From Variovorax paradoxus (GTDB lineage: Bacteria; Pseudomonadota; Gammaproteobacteria; Burkholderiales; Burkholderiaceae_C): 64,000 nucleotides of DNA. The notes beneath the pieces were generated by a model. That model did no database searches, was not told the DNA's origin, and saw only the letters and a list, made by a program, of their open reading frames with translations. Below, in pieces: positions 54,473 to 64,000 of this stretch. The DNA lies in the NCBI RefSeq assembly GCF_029919115.1, contig NZ_CP123990.1, positions 2,790,001 through 2,854,000 of the forward strand. Direction: 5' to 3'. Position 1 is the stretch's first letter. Each line of letters opens with the position of its first letter. Made by a program: the position numbers and the translations under genes.

Positions 54473-54484
54473 CCCCGCATTGCT

Positions 54485-54593
54485 CCTTCCCCCTCTGGGG
54501 GAAGGCTGGGATGGGGGCTCGCGGCGCTGAACGGGCCGACGGCGGTGTGAAGGCCGCTTGCCCCCACCCCAACCCTCCCCCGGAAGGGGAGGG
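54485..54593. repeat. Composite palindromic intergenic element (REP/MITE-like)
   Basis: The first hairpin CCTTCCCCC-TCT-GGGGGAAGG (54485-54505) and the second CCCTCCCC-CGGAA-GGGGAGGG (54573-54593) flank an inner pair of arms, GGCTGGGATGGGGGC (54504-54518) and GCCCCCACCCCAACC (54560-54574), which match at 13 of 15 positions. The centre contains GGGCCGACGGCGGTG. The whole unit can fold as one cruciform-like structure between the convergent nadA and queD genes. There is no T-run in a position to make it an ordinary terminator. Confidence 0.65.
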
Positions 54594-54605
54594 TGTAAAA
54601 AAACC

Positions 54606-54968
54606 TCAAAACTCCAGCGTGCAGCTGTCCCCCAGCGCCTCCCTCCACACGCGCACCCGCGCAAGCGAAGCGCGAAAGTCCGGCAGCGCGTCCGCAATGA
54701 ACAGGCACAGGTTTTCCAGCGTTGGCGGATGCAGCCCCTCCACGTCGTCCAGCAGATGGTGGTCCAGCAGCTCGCGCACGTCATCGAGCCGGCGGCGCAG
54801 CAGCCCCAGGTCGACCACCATGCCCGTGACGGGATCGCGCTGGCCCGCAAGCCACACTTCGGCGTGGTACGTGTGGCCGTGAATACGGCGGCTGCCTTCG
54901 ACCTCGATGTCGCGCTTCAGCGTGTGGGCGGCATCGAAGAAAAAGCGTTGGCTGATGGTGAATCGCAT
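54606..54968 (-). CDS. queD: 6-Carboxytetrahydropterin synthase QueD
   Basis: A 120-residue PTPS-family enzyme of queuosine (7-deazapurine) synthesis; it turns dihydroneopterin triphosphate into 6-carboxytetrahydropterin. Zinc histidines are in FFDAAHTLKRD and RRIHGHTYHAEVWL, and the late motif HPPTLENLCLFIADAL fits the family. The ATG at 54968 (MRFTISQRFF) is the family start; the open frame runs further upstream into the queE spacer. It is the last gene of the minus-strand run from DUF3460. Confidence 0.93.
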   Translation of the reverse strand: MRFTISQRFFFDAAHTLKRDIEVEGSRRIHGHTYHAEVWLAGQRDPVTGMVVDLGLLRRRLDDVRELLDHHLLDDVEGLHPPTLENLCLFIADALPDFRASLARVRVWREALGDSCTLEF

Positions 54969-54987
54969 CTGGAAAATCTCTCCGCGC

Positions 54988-56486
<1,499 letters not shown>

Positions 56487-57383
56487 TTACCAGGCGTGCA
56501 GTCGGTCGTCGGGAAAGCTGCCGTCCTTCACCGCGCGCACATAAGCTTCGAGGGCCTGCGCGATGCTCGAGGAATCGGCCATGAAGTTGCGCACGAACTT
56601 CGGCATCTTGCCGAGGTTGATGCCCAGCATGTCGTGCAACACCAGCACCTGGCCGGCGGTGCCCTTGCCCGCGCCGATGCCGATGGTGGCGCAGTGCTTC
56701 AGTTCAGCGGTGAGCTCGGCGGCCAGCGCGGCCGGCACCATCTCGAGCACCAGCATCGCGGCGCCCGCGTCCTGCAGTGCGTGCGCATGCTGCTTCAGCA
56801 GTGCTCCAGCATCGCCCTTGCCCTGCACGCGGTAACCGCCCAGCGCATGCACGGTCTGCGGCGTGAGGCCAAGGTGGGCGCAGACGGGAATGCCGCGCTC
56901 GACCAGAAAGCGCACCGTCTCCGTGGTCCAGCCGCCGCCTTCGAGCTTGACCATGTGTGCGCCCGCCTGCATCAGCACGGTGGCGCTGCGCAAGGCCTGT
57001 TCGCGCGATTCCTGGTAGCTGCCGAAGGGCAGGTCGGCAATCAGCCAGGCCGTGCCCTGCACCCGGCGCAGGCCGCGCGAGACGCTGTCTGTGTGATAGC
57101 GCATGGTGTCCAGGCTCACGCCCACGGTGCTGTTCAGGCCCTGGCAGACCATGCCGAGCGAATCGCCCACGAGGAGGCAATCGACGCCCGCCGCGTCGGC
57201 CATGGCCGCGAAGGTGGCGTCGTAGGCGGTGAGCATCGAGATCTTCTCGCCGCGTGCATGCATGTCGGCCAGGCGCGGCAGGCTCACGGGCTTGCGCGAT
57301 GCGGGCGGCGATGCCGGTGGCAGCGTGCCGTAGGGCGTGGCGGCTGCCGGCGTTTCGAAAGTGGTTGCTGTGGTGTTCGACAT
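56487..57383 (-). CDS. panB: 3-Methyl-2-oxobutanoate hydroxymethyltransferase
   Basis: First committed enzyme of pantothenate synthesis, 298 residues. Family motifs are [45 protein letters not shown], and [10 protein letters not shown], with the catalytic glutamate region [14 protein letters not shown]. The first 30 residues are low-complexity (alanine, threonine, proline) and may lie outside the fold, so a later start is possible though GGGAGAAA precedes this ATG. panC follows on the same strand. Confidence 0.96.
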   Translation of the reverse strand: MSNTTATTFETPAAATPYGTLPPASPPASRKPVSLPRLADMHARGEKISMLTAYDATFAAMADAAGVDCLLVGDSLGMVCQGLNSTVGVSLDTMRYHTDSVSRGLRRVQGTAWLIADLPFGSYQESREQALRSATVLMQAGAHMVKLEGGGWTTETVRFLVERGIPVCAHLGLTPQTVHALGGYRVQGKGDAGALLKQHAHALQDAGAAMLVLEMVPAALAAELTAELKHCATIGIGAGKGTAGQVLVLHDMLGINLGKMPKFVRNFMADSSSIAQALEAYVRAVKDGSFPDDRLHAW

Positions 57384-57457
57384 GGTTGGGTTTCTCCCTG
57401 CGGGCGTCGGTGGCCGGGCATCCTTGAATGAAGAAAAAGCTAAAGCGGGTGGGGCGG

Positions 57458-59053
57458 TCAGCGCCCCGGCGGCGTCAGCACCGTCGGTGCGGAGGGCTCG
57501 GCAAGCGAAGGATAGTCCCGGCTGAAATGCAGCCCGCGGCTTTCATGGCGGGCCTGCGCCGAGCGCACGATGAGTTCGGCCACCTGCACCAGGTTGCGCA
57601 GTTCCAGCAGGTCGCGCGTCACGTGAAAGTGGGCGTAGAACTCGTGGATCTCGGCCTGCAGCAGCGCAATGCGGTGGCTTGCGCGCTCCAGCCGCTTGTT
57701 GGTGCGCACGATGCCTACGTAGTCCCACATGAAGCGCCGAAGCTCTTCCCAGTTGTGGGAAATGACCACGGCCTCGTCCGCATCGGTCACGCGGCTGTCG
57801 TCCCAGGGCGGCAGATCGACGCTGCTGCGCCCCGGAGCCGCCGCAATGGCGCCAGCCGCGGCGCGCGCAAACACCATGCATTCGACCAGCGAGTTGCTCG
57901 CCAGGCGATTCGCGCCGTGCAGGCCCGTGCAGGCGGTTTCGCCAATGGCGTAGAGGCCCGGCACATCGGTGCGCCCGGCCAGATCGCTCAGCACGCCGCC
58001 GCAGGTGTAGTGGGCGGCCGGCACCACGGGAATGGGCTCGCGCGTGATGTCGATGCCCAGCTCCGCGCAGCGCGCGAGGATGTTGGGAAAGTGCTCGTTC
58101 AGGAAAGCCGGGCTCTGGTGCGAGATGTCCAGGTAAACGCAGTCGAGCCCATGCTTCTTCATCTCGAAGTCGATGGCGCGCGCCACCACGTCGCGCGGCG
58201 CAAGCTCGGCGCGCTCGTCGTGCTGGGGCATGAAGCGGGTGCCTCCCGCCGATTCGGGCAGCTTCAGCAGCCCGCCTTCGCCGCGCACTGCTTCGCTGAT
58301 GAGAAACGACTTGGCATGCGGGTGGTACAGGCACGTGGGGTGGAACTGGATGAACTCCATGTTCGACACCCGGCAGCCCGCGCGCCAGGCCGCGGCAATG
58401 CCGTCGCCCGTGGCCGTATCCGGGTTGGTCGTGTAGAGGTAGACCTTGCCCGCACCGCCCGTCGCCAGGATGGTGCGCGGCGCGCGAAAGCTCAGCACCT
58501 CGTCGGTCTCGTCGTCGAGCGCGTACAGGCCCAGGCAGGCCGGATCGTCCAGCCCCAGCTTGGGCCCGGTGATCAGGTCGACCAGCGTGTGGTGCTCGAA
58601 GAGGGTGATGTTGGACGTGCGGCGCACGCGCTCGATCAGCGTCTGCTGCACGGCCGCGCCGGTGGCGTCCGTCACATGCACGATGCGGCGCTGGCTGTGG
58701 CCGCCTTCGCGGGTCAGGTGCAACCCGCCGTCGGCTTCTGCGGAAAACGGCACGCCGAGTTCGCGCAGCCAGTCGATGGCCTCGGGCGCATGCTCGACGA
58801 CGAAGCGCGTGACTTCGGGGTCGCAAAGCCCGGCGCCGGCCACCAGCGTGTCTTCCACATGCGCATCGAAGCTGTCGCCCGCGGCCAGCACGGCGGCAAT
58901 GCCGCCCTGCGCCCAGGCGCTCGAACCGTCGTTGAGCGCACGCTTGGTCAGCACCGCCACCCGGTGCGTCGGCGCCAGGTGCAGCGCCGCCGAGAGGCCT
59001 GCAAGCCCGCTGCCGACGATGAGGACGTCGAAGTCGCGCACGGCGGAATTCAC
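57458..59053 (-). CDS. nadB: L-aspartate oxidase
   Basis: A FAD enzyme of about 531 residues that oxidises aspartate to iminoaspartate for NadA. The FAD loop [18 protein letters not shown] lies near the N-terminus, then [25 protein letters not shown], and [20 protein letters not shown], the second FAD site. The C-terminal helical domain runs from about 430. I propose the GTG at 59053 ([16 protein letters not shown]); there is no strong ribosome-binding site, and the open frame continues upstream across scpA. It lies 20 bases after the scpA stop, so the two are probably co-transcribed. Confidence 0.93.
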   Translation of the reverse strand: MNSAVRDFDVLIVGSGLAGLSAALHLAPTHRVAVLTKRALNDGSSAWAQGGIAAVLAAGDSFDAHVEDTLVAGAGLCDPEVTRFVVEHAPEAIDWLRELGVPFSAEADGGLHLTREGGHSQRRIVHVTDATGAAVQQTLIERVRRTSNITLFEHHTLVDLITGPKLGLDDPACLGLYALDDETDEVLSFRAPRTILATGGAGKVYLYTTNPDTATGDGIAAAWRAGCRVSNMEFIQFHPTCLYHPHAKSFLISEAVRGEGGLLKLPESAGGTRFMPQHDERAELAPRDVVARAIDFEMKKHGLDCVYLDISHQSPAFLNEHFPNILARCAELGIDITREPIPVVPAAHYTCGGVLSDLAGRTDVPGLYAIGETACTGLHGANRLASNSLVECMVFARAAAGAIAAAPGRSSVDLPPWDDSRVTDADEAVVISHNWEELRRFMWDYVGIVRTNKRLERASHRIALLQAEIHEFYAHFHVTRDLLELRNLVQVAELIVRSAQARHESRGLHFSRDYPSLAEPSAPTVLTPPGR

Positions 59054-59073
59054 AGGGGCAAGAGCCGGCAAGG

Positions 59074-59910
59074 TCAGGCCGGCGAGTACGCCAGCCGGAC
59101 GTAAATGGGCGCAAAGGCCTCGGCCTGCGTGATGTCGATCAGCGTTTCCTTCGCGAGCTCGAGCATCGCAATGAAGGTCACGATCAGCACAGGCGCACCG
59201 CGCGACACGTCGAACAGCTTTTCGAATTCCACGAAGCGCTGCCCCTGCAAGTGCCGCAGCACGATGCTCATGTGCTCGCGCACGTTGAGTTCTTCGCGCG
59301 AGATCTTGTGGTGCTGCACGAGCTTGGCGCGCTTCATGATGTCGGCCCACGCATCGCGCAGTTCGACCACGTTCACGTCGGGGAAGCGGGGCTTGAGCGA
59401 CTGCTCGATGTAGACCTGCCCCTTCCAGAAGTCGCGCCCGTAGGTCGGCATGGCGCTGATGGCGGCGGCCTGCAGCTTGGTCTGCTCGTATTCGAGCAGG
59501 CGGCGCACAAGCTCTGCGCGGGGGTCTTCGGCCTCTTCGCCATCAGCCACCTTCTTGGGCGGCAGCAGCATGCGCGACTTGATCTCGATCAGCATCGCGG
59601 CCATCAGCAGGTACTCGGCCGCGAGTTCGAGGTTGGTCTGGCGAATCTCGTCGACGTAGCTCAGGTACTGCCGCGTGAGCCCCGCCATCGGGATGTCGAG
59701 GATGTTGAAGTTCTGCTTCCTGATGAGGTAGAGCAGCAAGTCCAGCGGGCCTTCGAAGGCCTCCAGAAAAACCTGCAGCGCCTCGGGCGGGATGTACAGG
59801 TCCTTCGGCATCGCGAACAACGGCTCGCCATAGAGCCTCGCGAGCGCGACCTGGTCGACCACTTCGGGCATGCTGGCCACGAGCGTGTCGTTGTCCTCGT
59901 TGTCCTTCAT
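59074..59910 (-). CDS. scpA: Segregation and condensation protein ScpA
   Basis: The kleisin subunit of the SMC-ScpAB condensin, 278 residues. It links the SMC heads during chromosome segregation. The core motif FEGPLDLLLYLIRKQNFNIL is typical, as are QYLSYVDEIRQTNLELAAEY and LMAAMLIEIKSRMLLPPK. The N-terminus is longer than in Bacillus ScpA by about 45 residues, as is common in betaproteobacteria. A partner ScpB or SMC is not seen here. DUF3460 lies upstream on the same strand and nadB directly downstream. Confidence 0.94.
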   Translation of the reverse strand: MKDNEDNDTLVASMPEVVDQVALARLYGEPLFAMPKDLYIPPEALQVFLEAFEGPLDLLLYLIRKQNFNILDIPMAGLTRQYLSYVDEIRQTNLELAAEYLLMAAMLIEIKSRMLLPPKKVADGEEAEDPRAELVRRLLEYEQTKLQAAAISAMPTYGRDFWKGQVYIEQSLKPRFPDVNVVELRDAWADIMKRAKLVQHHKISREELNVREHMSIVLRHLQGQRFVEFEKLFDVSRGAPVLIVTFIAMLELAKETLIDITQAEAFAPIYVRLAYSPA

Positions 59911-59980
59911 CGGGTGCTTGCTATCATTTCAATAGCTGCATGCGCGACGGGGACGAACGACGGATGCCGGCTGGGCACCA

Positions 59981-60187
59981 TTACTTGCTTTGGGTCTGGT
60001 AGACGTACGGCTGCTGCGGCACGCGGGCTTCGCTGTATTCCTCGAGCAGGCTGCGGTCGAGGTGTTTGTCCCACAGCAGGGCCCGGCCGGCGCGCTGTTC
60101 GGCTTCCAGCGTCGGCTTCTTTTCTTTCATCTCCTCGATGAAGCTGGTGATCTCGGAGGTGTAGTGGGGGCGGCGGAAGATGGACAT
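59981..60187 (-). CDS. DUF3460 protein
   Basis: A 68-residue protein of the DUF3460 family. It begins MSIFRRPHYTSEITSFIEEM, has LLWDKHLDRSLLEEYSEARV, and ends with PYVYQTQSK. The family is confined mainly to betaproteobacteria and is usually found upstream of scpA and panC-type genes, as here. Function unknown; it may be an accessory of the ScpA run. The ATG at 60187 is the family start; the longer open frame upstream is not conserved. Confidence 0.88.
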   Translation of the reverse strand: MSIFRRPHYTSEITSFIEEMKEKKPTLEAEQRAGRALLWDKHLDRSLLEEYSEARVPQQPYVYQTQSK

Positions 60188-60226
60188 AGACTGGACCTTT
60201 GTAGCGCGAATTTTACCGGGGATGGC

Positions 60227-60730
60227 ATGAAGCGACGACAACAGTGGCGGATCGGCACGGCAGCGGCCTTGCTGGCGGTGGTCATGGGGCTTGCGGGATG
60301 TGACCCGCAGCGCATCGGCGAACTGGAGGAGGGCGTCTCGACCGAGGCCGATGTGCGGGCCCGGTTCGGCGAGCCCGAGAACATCTGGGACGTGCCGAAC
60401 GGCCGCGTGCTCGAGTACAACCGCCAGCCGCAGGGCCAGAAAAACTACATGATCACCATCGGCGCCGACCGCAAGATGAGCGCGCTGCGCCAGGTGCTCA
60501 CGCCCGAGAATTTTGCCAAGGTGCAGCCCGGCATGATGATGGAAGACCTGCGCAAGCTGCTCGGCAAGCCCGCCAAGGTCACGCCCTATGCGCTCAAGCG
60601 CGAAACCGAATGGGAATGGCGCTGGGTGCAGCCGCCCAATTCGCCGATGGTGTTTACCGCCACGCTCAACGACGACCAGCGCGTGGTGCGCAGCGGCTCC
60701 TCGCCCGACCGGGGCACCGAGGCAAACTGA
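60227..60730 (+). CDS. SmpA/OmlA (BamE-type) lipoprotein
   Basis: A 167-residue outer-membrane lipoprotein. The signal peptide ends with lipobox LAGC (about residues 22-25), followed by DPQRIGELEEGVSTEADVRA and FGEPENIWDVPNGRVLEYNR, the fold of SmpA/OmlA proteins to which BamE belongs. A second repeat of the same fold appears in VQPGMMMEDLRKLLGKPAKV. BamE itself helps the BAM outer-membrane assembly complex, but this two-part version may be a paralogue, so I give no symbol. It is divergent from DUF3460 and converges on the SulP gene with only three bases between stops. Confidence 0.85.
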   Translation: MKRRQQWRIGTAAALLAVVMGLAGCDPQRIGELEEGVSTEADVRARFGEPENIWDVPNGRVLEYNRQPQGQKNYMITIGADRKMSALRQVLTPENFAKVQPGMMMEDLRKLLGKPAKVTPYALKRETEWEWRWVQPPNSPMVFTATLNDDQRVVRSGSSPDRGTEAN

Positions 60731-60733
60731 GAA

Positions 60734-62410
60734 CTAGCCTTCGGCGTCGTGCAGCCGGCCGCTCGTCAGCTCATCGGCAAAGCCCGAGCGCACGATCACC
60801 TCGAGCGGCTGCGGCTGCAGCGATTCCAGCCTCAGCAGCCCGTCCCGCGACAGCACCGCGCGGTGCAGCTGCCGCAGCGCGTCGACGCCGGTCGCGTCCA
60901 GGTAGATGAGGTGCGTGGCGTCGAGCACCACCGTCATGCCGCGCGGCGCGCTCTCGGCCGCATTCACGGCTTCGTCCAGCTTGGCCGCAGCCCCGAAGAA
61001 CAGCGCACCATACAGCCGGTAGGTGAGCACCGGCGGCTGCAGGGTGACCAGCTCGACGCTGAAAAGCCCGCTCATGCGCCGGATGAATAGCGCGCAGGCC
61101 AGCACGATGCCCACCTGCACCGCCACCGTCAGGTCGAAAACGACGGTGAGAAAGAAGGTGCCGAGCATCAGCAGCCGGTAATGCCGGCTGAAGTGCCGCA
61201 GCTGGCCGGGCGTGAACTCGCGCCATTCGCCCATGTTCAGGCCCACGAACACCAGAATGCCCGCCAGCACCGCGAGCGGCACATGGCGCGCCAGCGGCGC
61301 CGCCAGCAGCACGACCACCATCAGCGTGACCGCATGCACGATGCCGGCGATAGGCGAATTGCCGCCCGAGCGGATGTTGGTCACGGTGCGCGCGATGGTG
61401 CCGGTGGCGGGCATGCCGCCGAAGAACGGCGTCACCAGGTTGGCAATGCCTTGCGCCATCAGTTCCTGGTTCGGGTCGTGGCGCGGCTGTCCGCTGATCT
61501 GGTCGGCCACGCGGGCGCACAGCAGCGACTCGATGGCACCCAGCAGCGCGATGGTCAGCGTGGGCGTGACCAGCTGCTTGACCGTTTCCCACGAGAAATC
61601 GGGCAGCGCAAAAGTCGGCAAGCCTTCGGGAATGCCACCGAAGCGCGTGCCGATGGTTTCCACCGGCAGGTGGAAACCCCATGACACCAGCGTGAGCGTG
61701 ACCAGCGCGACGATGGGCCCCGGCATGCGCGCGCCCACCTGCACCGCGCGCGTTCGCGCAATGCGCCCCGCGAGCCGCTGCACCGCATGGCCCACCTTCG
61801 ACTCACCTTGCAGCAGCAGCGGCCAGACCATCAAGCCGACCACGCAGGCCAGCCCCAGCGCGAAGGCGTAAGGGTTGAAGGTGCCGATCTGCAGCGCCAT
61901 GGCGTGCAGCTGCGAGAACACGTCCGCCGGCATCTTCTCGACCGTGAGGCCGAGCAAGTCCTTGAGCTGCGACAGCAGAATGAGCACCGCGATGCCGTTG
62001 GTGAAGCCGACCACGATCGACAGCGGCACGAAGCGCACCAGCCGGCCGAGCCCGAACAGCCCCGCCGCGAACAGCAGCACGCCGGCGCAGGCGGTCGATA
62101 TCAGCAGGTTGGCAAGGCCGTAGCGCTCGACGATGCCGTAGACGATCACGATGAAGGCGCCGGCCGGCCCGCCGATCTGCACCGCCGAGCCGCCCAGGAG
62201 CGAGATCAGGAAGCCCGCGATGATCGCCGTCCAGATGCCCGCTTCGGGCTTGAGCCCGGAGGCGATGGCAAAGGCCATGGCCAGCGGCAGCGCCACGATG
62301 CCGACGGTGGCCCCGGCGCCCAGGTCCTTGAAGAAGCGCCCCCGGTCGTAGCCTGCCATGGCATCCAGCAGACGCGGGCGAAAGCGGGTGATGTTCAGCG
62401 GTGACTGCAT
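60734..62410 (-). CDS. SulP-family anion transporter with STAS domain
   Basis: An inner-membrane transporter of 558 residues. The SulP core has 10-14 helices, beginning LGAGATVGIVALPLAMAFAI, with GGPAGAFIVIVYGIVERYGL, and the family loop IANLVTPFFGGMPATGTIAR. The last 110 residues form a STAS regulatory domain (VLDATHLIYLDATGVDALRQ). Substrates may be sulphate, bicarbonate or dicarboxylate; sequence does not tell. The gene lies alone between a small lipoprotein gene and the BamE-like gene. Confidence 0.92.
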   Translation of the reverse strand: MQSPLNITRFRPRLLDAMAGYDRGRFFKDLGAGATVGIVALPLAMAFAIASGLKPEAGIWTAIIAGFLISLLGGSAVQIGGPAGAFIVIVYGIVERYGLANLLISTACAGVLLFAAGLFGLGRLVRFVPLSIVVGFTNGIAVLILLSQLKDLLGLTVEKMPADVFSQLHAMALQIGTFNPYAFALGLACVVGLMVWPLLLQGESKVGHAVQRLAGRIARTRAVQVGARMPGPIVALVTLTLVSWGFHLPVETIGTRFGGIPEGLPTFALPDFSWETVKQLVTPTLTIALLGAIESLLCARVADQISGQPRHDPNQELMAQGIANLVTPFFGGMPATGTIARTVTNIRSGGNSPIAGIVHAVTLMVVVLLAAPLARHVPLAVLAGILVFVGLNMGEWREFTPGQLRHFSRHYRLLMLGTFFLTVVFDLTVAVQVGIVLACALFIRRMSGLFSVELVTLQPPVLTYRLYGALFFGAAAKLDEAVNAAESAPRGMTVVLDATHLIYLDATGVDALRQLHRAVLSRDGLLRLESLQPQPLEVIVRSGFADELTSGRLHDAEG

Positions 62411-62467
62411 GGGGCACCCATTGTGTACCCCCGCGCCGGCGTGGCCGGCCCACTGCCAAGCCGTCGG

Positions 62468-62665
62468 TCAGTCGCTGTCTGGAATCACCGCGTCGGCCGC
62501 CGCGCCCACGGCCTTGCCGGTGATGCGCGCAGTGCCGATGGCGGCGTCCGCCGCCAGGCCCACCGCGCTGGCCCCCACGCTCACGGCGGTACCTGCCACG
62601 GTCACCACCGCGCAGCCGTTCAGCATGGCCGCGAATGACAACAGAAGGATGGTGCGCTTCAGCAT
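62468..62665 (-). CDS. Small lipoprotein
   Basis: A 65-residue protein with a lipoprotein signal (LLLSFAAMLNGC, modified cysteine at about residue 18) followed by a very small alanine/glycine/valine-rich body (VTVAGTAVSVGASAVGLAAD). It resembles the short NF038104-type lipoproteins but I am not sure. The start MLKRTILLL is the clear signal-peptide start; the upstream extension of the open frame overlaps metG. It lies 19 bases after the metG stop and may be read from the same transcript. Confidence 0.75.
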   Translation of the reverse strand: MLKRTILLLSFAAMLNGCAVVTVAGTAVSVGASAVGLAADAAIGTARITGKAVGAAADAVIPDSD

Positions 62666-62684
62666 GGTGCGGTCCCTTTGAAAA

Positions 62685-64000
62685 TCAGCGAACCCGCATG
62701 CCGGGCGTGGCGCCGGGCCAGGGTTCGAGCACGTGGATGCCCGGGTTGGCCTTTTCGTCGGCATGGCTGGCGGCCAGCACCATGCCTTCGCTGATGCCGA
62801 ACTTCATCTTGCGCGGTGCCAGGTTGGCGACCAGCACCGTGAGCTTGCCCACGAGCTGCTCGGGCTGGTAGGCCGAGGCGATGCCGCTGAACACGTTGCG
62901 CGTCTTTTCTTCGCCCGCGTCGAGCGTCAGACGCAGCAGCTTGGTCGAGCCTTCGACCTTCTCGCAGGCCACGATTTTCGCAATGCGCAGGTCGATCTTC
63001 GCGAAGTCGTCGATGGTGATGGTGGGCGCAATGGCCTCGCCGCCGGGCAGCGCACCAGTGGTGGCTTCAACGGCCGCCGCCGCTACCGCCTCGGGCGCAT
63101 CGAACAGCTTGTCGACCATCTTCGCGTCGGCGCGCTGCATCAGGTGCTTGTATTCGCCGATGGCATGGCCGACGGGCAGCGCCTGCGCGGCATCAGCCCA
63201 GCTCAGCGGCTCAATCTGGAGGAAGGCCTCGACGTTGACGGCGAGCGCCGGCAGCACCGGCTTCAGGTACAGCGTGAGCAGGCGGAAGGCCTCGATGCAC
63301 ACGGTGCACACGTCGTGCAGGCGCGCCTCCTGGCCTTCTTTCTTGGCCAGCTCCCAGGGCTTGTTCTGGTCGACGTATTCGTTCACCTTGTCGGCCAGCG
63401 CCATCACCTCGCGCAGTGCGCGGGCGTAATCGCGGCCGTCGTACAGCGAATGCAGCTGCGGCGCCGCGTCGCGCAGCGCAAACAGCAGCGCGTCGCCGTC
63501 GGCCGAAATTTCGCCCAGCTTGCCGCCGAAGCGCTTGCCGATGAAGCCGGCCGCGCGGCTCGCGATGTTGATGTACTTGCCGACCAGGTCGCTGTTGACG
63601 CGCGCCACGAAGTCTTCGGGGTTGAAGTCGATGTCTTCGTTGCGGCCGTTGAGCTTGGCCGCGATGTAGTAGCGCAGCCATTCGGGGTCGAGGCCGATCG
63701 AGAGGTACTTGAGCGGGTCGATGCCGGTGCCGCGGCTCTTGCTCATCTTTTCGCCGCTCACCGTCAGGTGGCCGTGCACGTACACCGCGTCGGGCGCCTT
63801 GCGGCCGCTGAAATGCAGCATCGCGGGCCAGAAGAGGGTGTGGAAGGTGATGATGTCCTTGCCGATGAAGTGCACCTGCTCCAGGTCGGGGTCGGCCATG
63901 TACTCGGTGTACGAGATGCCGTCGCCGCCCAGCTCGATGCAGCGCTTGTCGAGCAGGTTCTTCAGCGAGGCCAGGTAGCCCACGGGCGCGTCGAGCCACA
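62685..64000 (-). CDS. metG: Methionyl-tRNA synthetase, C-terminal part
   Basis: The 3' part of metG; the 5' part runs beyond the window. About 438 residues are visible. They contain the end of the class I catalytic domain ([37 protein letters not shown], and the KMSKS loop in [15 protein letters not shown]), the helical anticodon-binding domain ([20 protein letters not shown]), and a C-terminal Trbp111-like tRNA-binding domain (about the last 110 residues, [20 protein letters not shown], ending [11 protein letters not shown]). The dimeric type with the extra C-terminal domain matches other betaproteobacteria. Confidence 0.96.
   Translation of the reverse strand, partial: WLDAPVGYLASLKNLLDKRCIELGGDGISYTEYMADPDLEQVHFIGKDIITFHTLFWPAMLHFSGRKAPDAVYVHGHLTVSGEKMSKSRGTGIDPLKYLSIGLDPEWLRYYIAAKLNGRNEDIDFNPEDFVARVNSDLVGKYINIASRAAGFIGKRFGGKLGEISADGDALLFALRDAAPQLHSLYDGRDYARALREVMALADKVNEYVDQNKPWELAKKEGQEARLHDVCTVCIEAFRLLTLYLKPVLPALAVNVEAFLQIEPLSWADAAQALPVGHAIGEYKHLMQRADAKMVDKLFDAPEAVAAAAVEATTGALPGGEAIAPTITIDDFAKIDLRIAKIVACEKVEGSTKLLRLTLDAGEEKTRNVFSGIASAYQPEQLVGKLTVLVANLAPRKMKFGISEGMVLAASHADEKANPGIHVLEPWPGATPGMRVR

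Noticed and set aside
52958..54850. A 630-codon minus-strand frame over nadC and nadA
   Set aside because: It lies opposite two intact conserved enzymes and reads as low-complexity sequence.

Overview
The window is a GC-rich, gene-dense chromosomal segment of a betaproteobacterium. Gene content and order point to the Comamonadaceae, most likely Variovorax or a close relative. The reasons are che/flh/fliA genes of the beta type, a ubiE-Tim44-ubiJ-ubiB block, a DUF3460-scpA block, the rhodanese-grxC-secB-gpsA order, and short GC-rich palindromic spacers typical of that family. I found no phage, integrase, transposase, CRISPR array, rRNA or tRNA gene. No intergenic gap exceeds about 240 bp.

Layout. 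(1) 1-12.3 kb, motility: the end of cheB, then cheY and cheZ on the plus strand. On the minus strand lies the overlapping operon flhB-flhA-flhF-flhG-fliA. Between them sit a CsgG-like lipoprotein and a MerR/TipAS regulator coupled to a frameshifted carotenoid oxygenase. (2) 12.4-20 kb: a large MscS channel and the ugpBAECQ glycerol-3-phosphate uptake system. (3) 20-32 kb: serA, a 1292-residue FAD/Fe-S oxidoreductase, HIT and DUF971 proteins, the ubiquinone genes ubiE, ubiJ and ubiB with a Tim44-like gene between them, and a sodium:solute symporter. (4) 32-39 kb: fmdB, DUF502, aspS, nudB, an EEP nuclease, folE, a BLUF photoreceptor, an EamA transporter and a DUF429 protein. (5) 39-44.6 kb: an envelope/stress-type group (BON lipoprotein, ferritin-like, holin-like, DUF883, DUF1328) next to a CHASE3 histidine kinase and two response regulators. 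(6) 44.8-54.5 kb: AsmA, moeB/thiF, ctpA, gpmA, rhodanese, grxC, secB, gpsA, nadC and nadA. (7) 54.6-64 kb: a seven-gene minus-strand run (DUF3460, scpA, nadB, panB, panC, queE, queD), a BamE-like lipoprotein, a SulP transporter, a small lipoprotein and the 3' part of metG.

How genes work together. CheY, CheZ, FliA, FlhA, FlhB, FlhF and FlhG serve chemotaxis and flagellar assembly. ugp genes import glycerol-3-phosphate and UgpQ supplies it from diesters. nadA, nadB and nadC make NAD de novo, split between two strands around queD/queE and panB/panC. folE and nudB are two early folate steps, and FolE also feeds the QueD/QueE branch.

Most of the window is ordinary core genome. The parts most worth a second look are an unusual FlhF/FlhG pair (FlhF with about 390 extra residues; FlhG with a ruined Walker A lysine but an intact FlhF-activating motif), a BLUF sensor directly behind folE, the MerR-type promoter ahead of the broken carotenoid oxygenase, and the small stress-gene group beside a two-component system. 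I did not find a clear new defence or mobile system.
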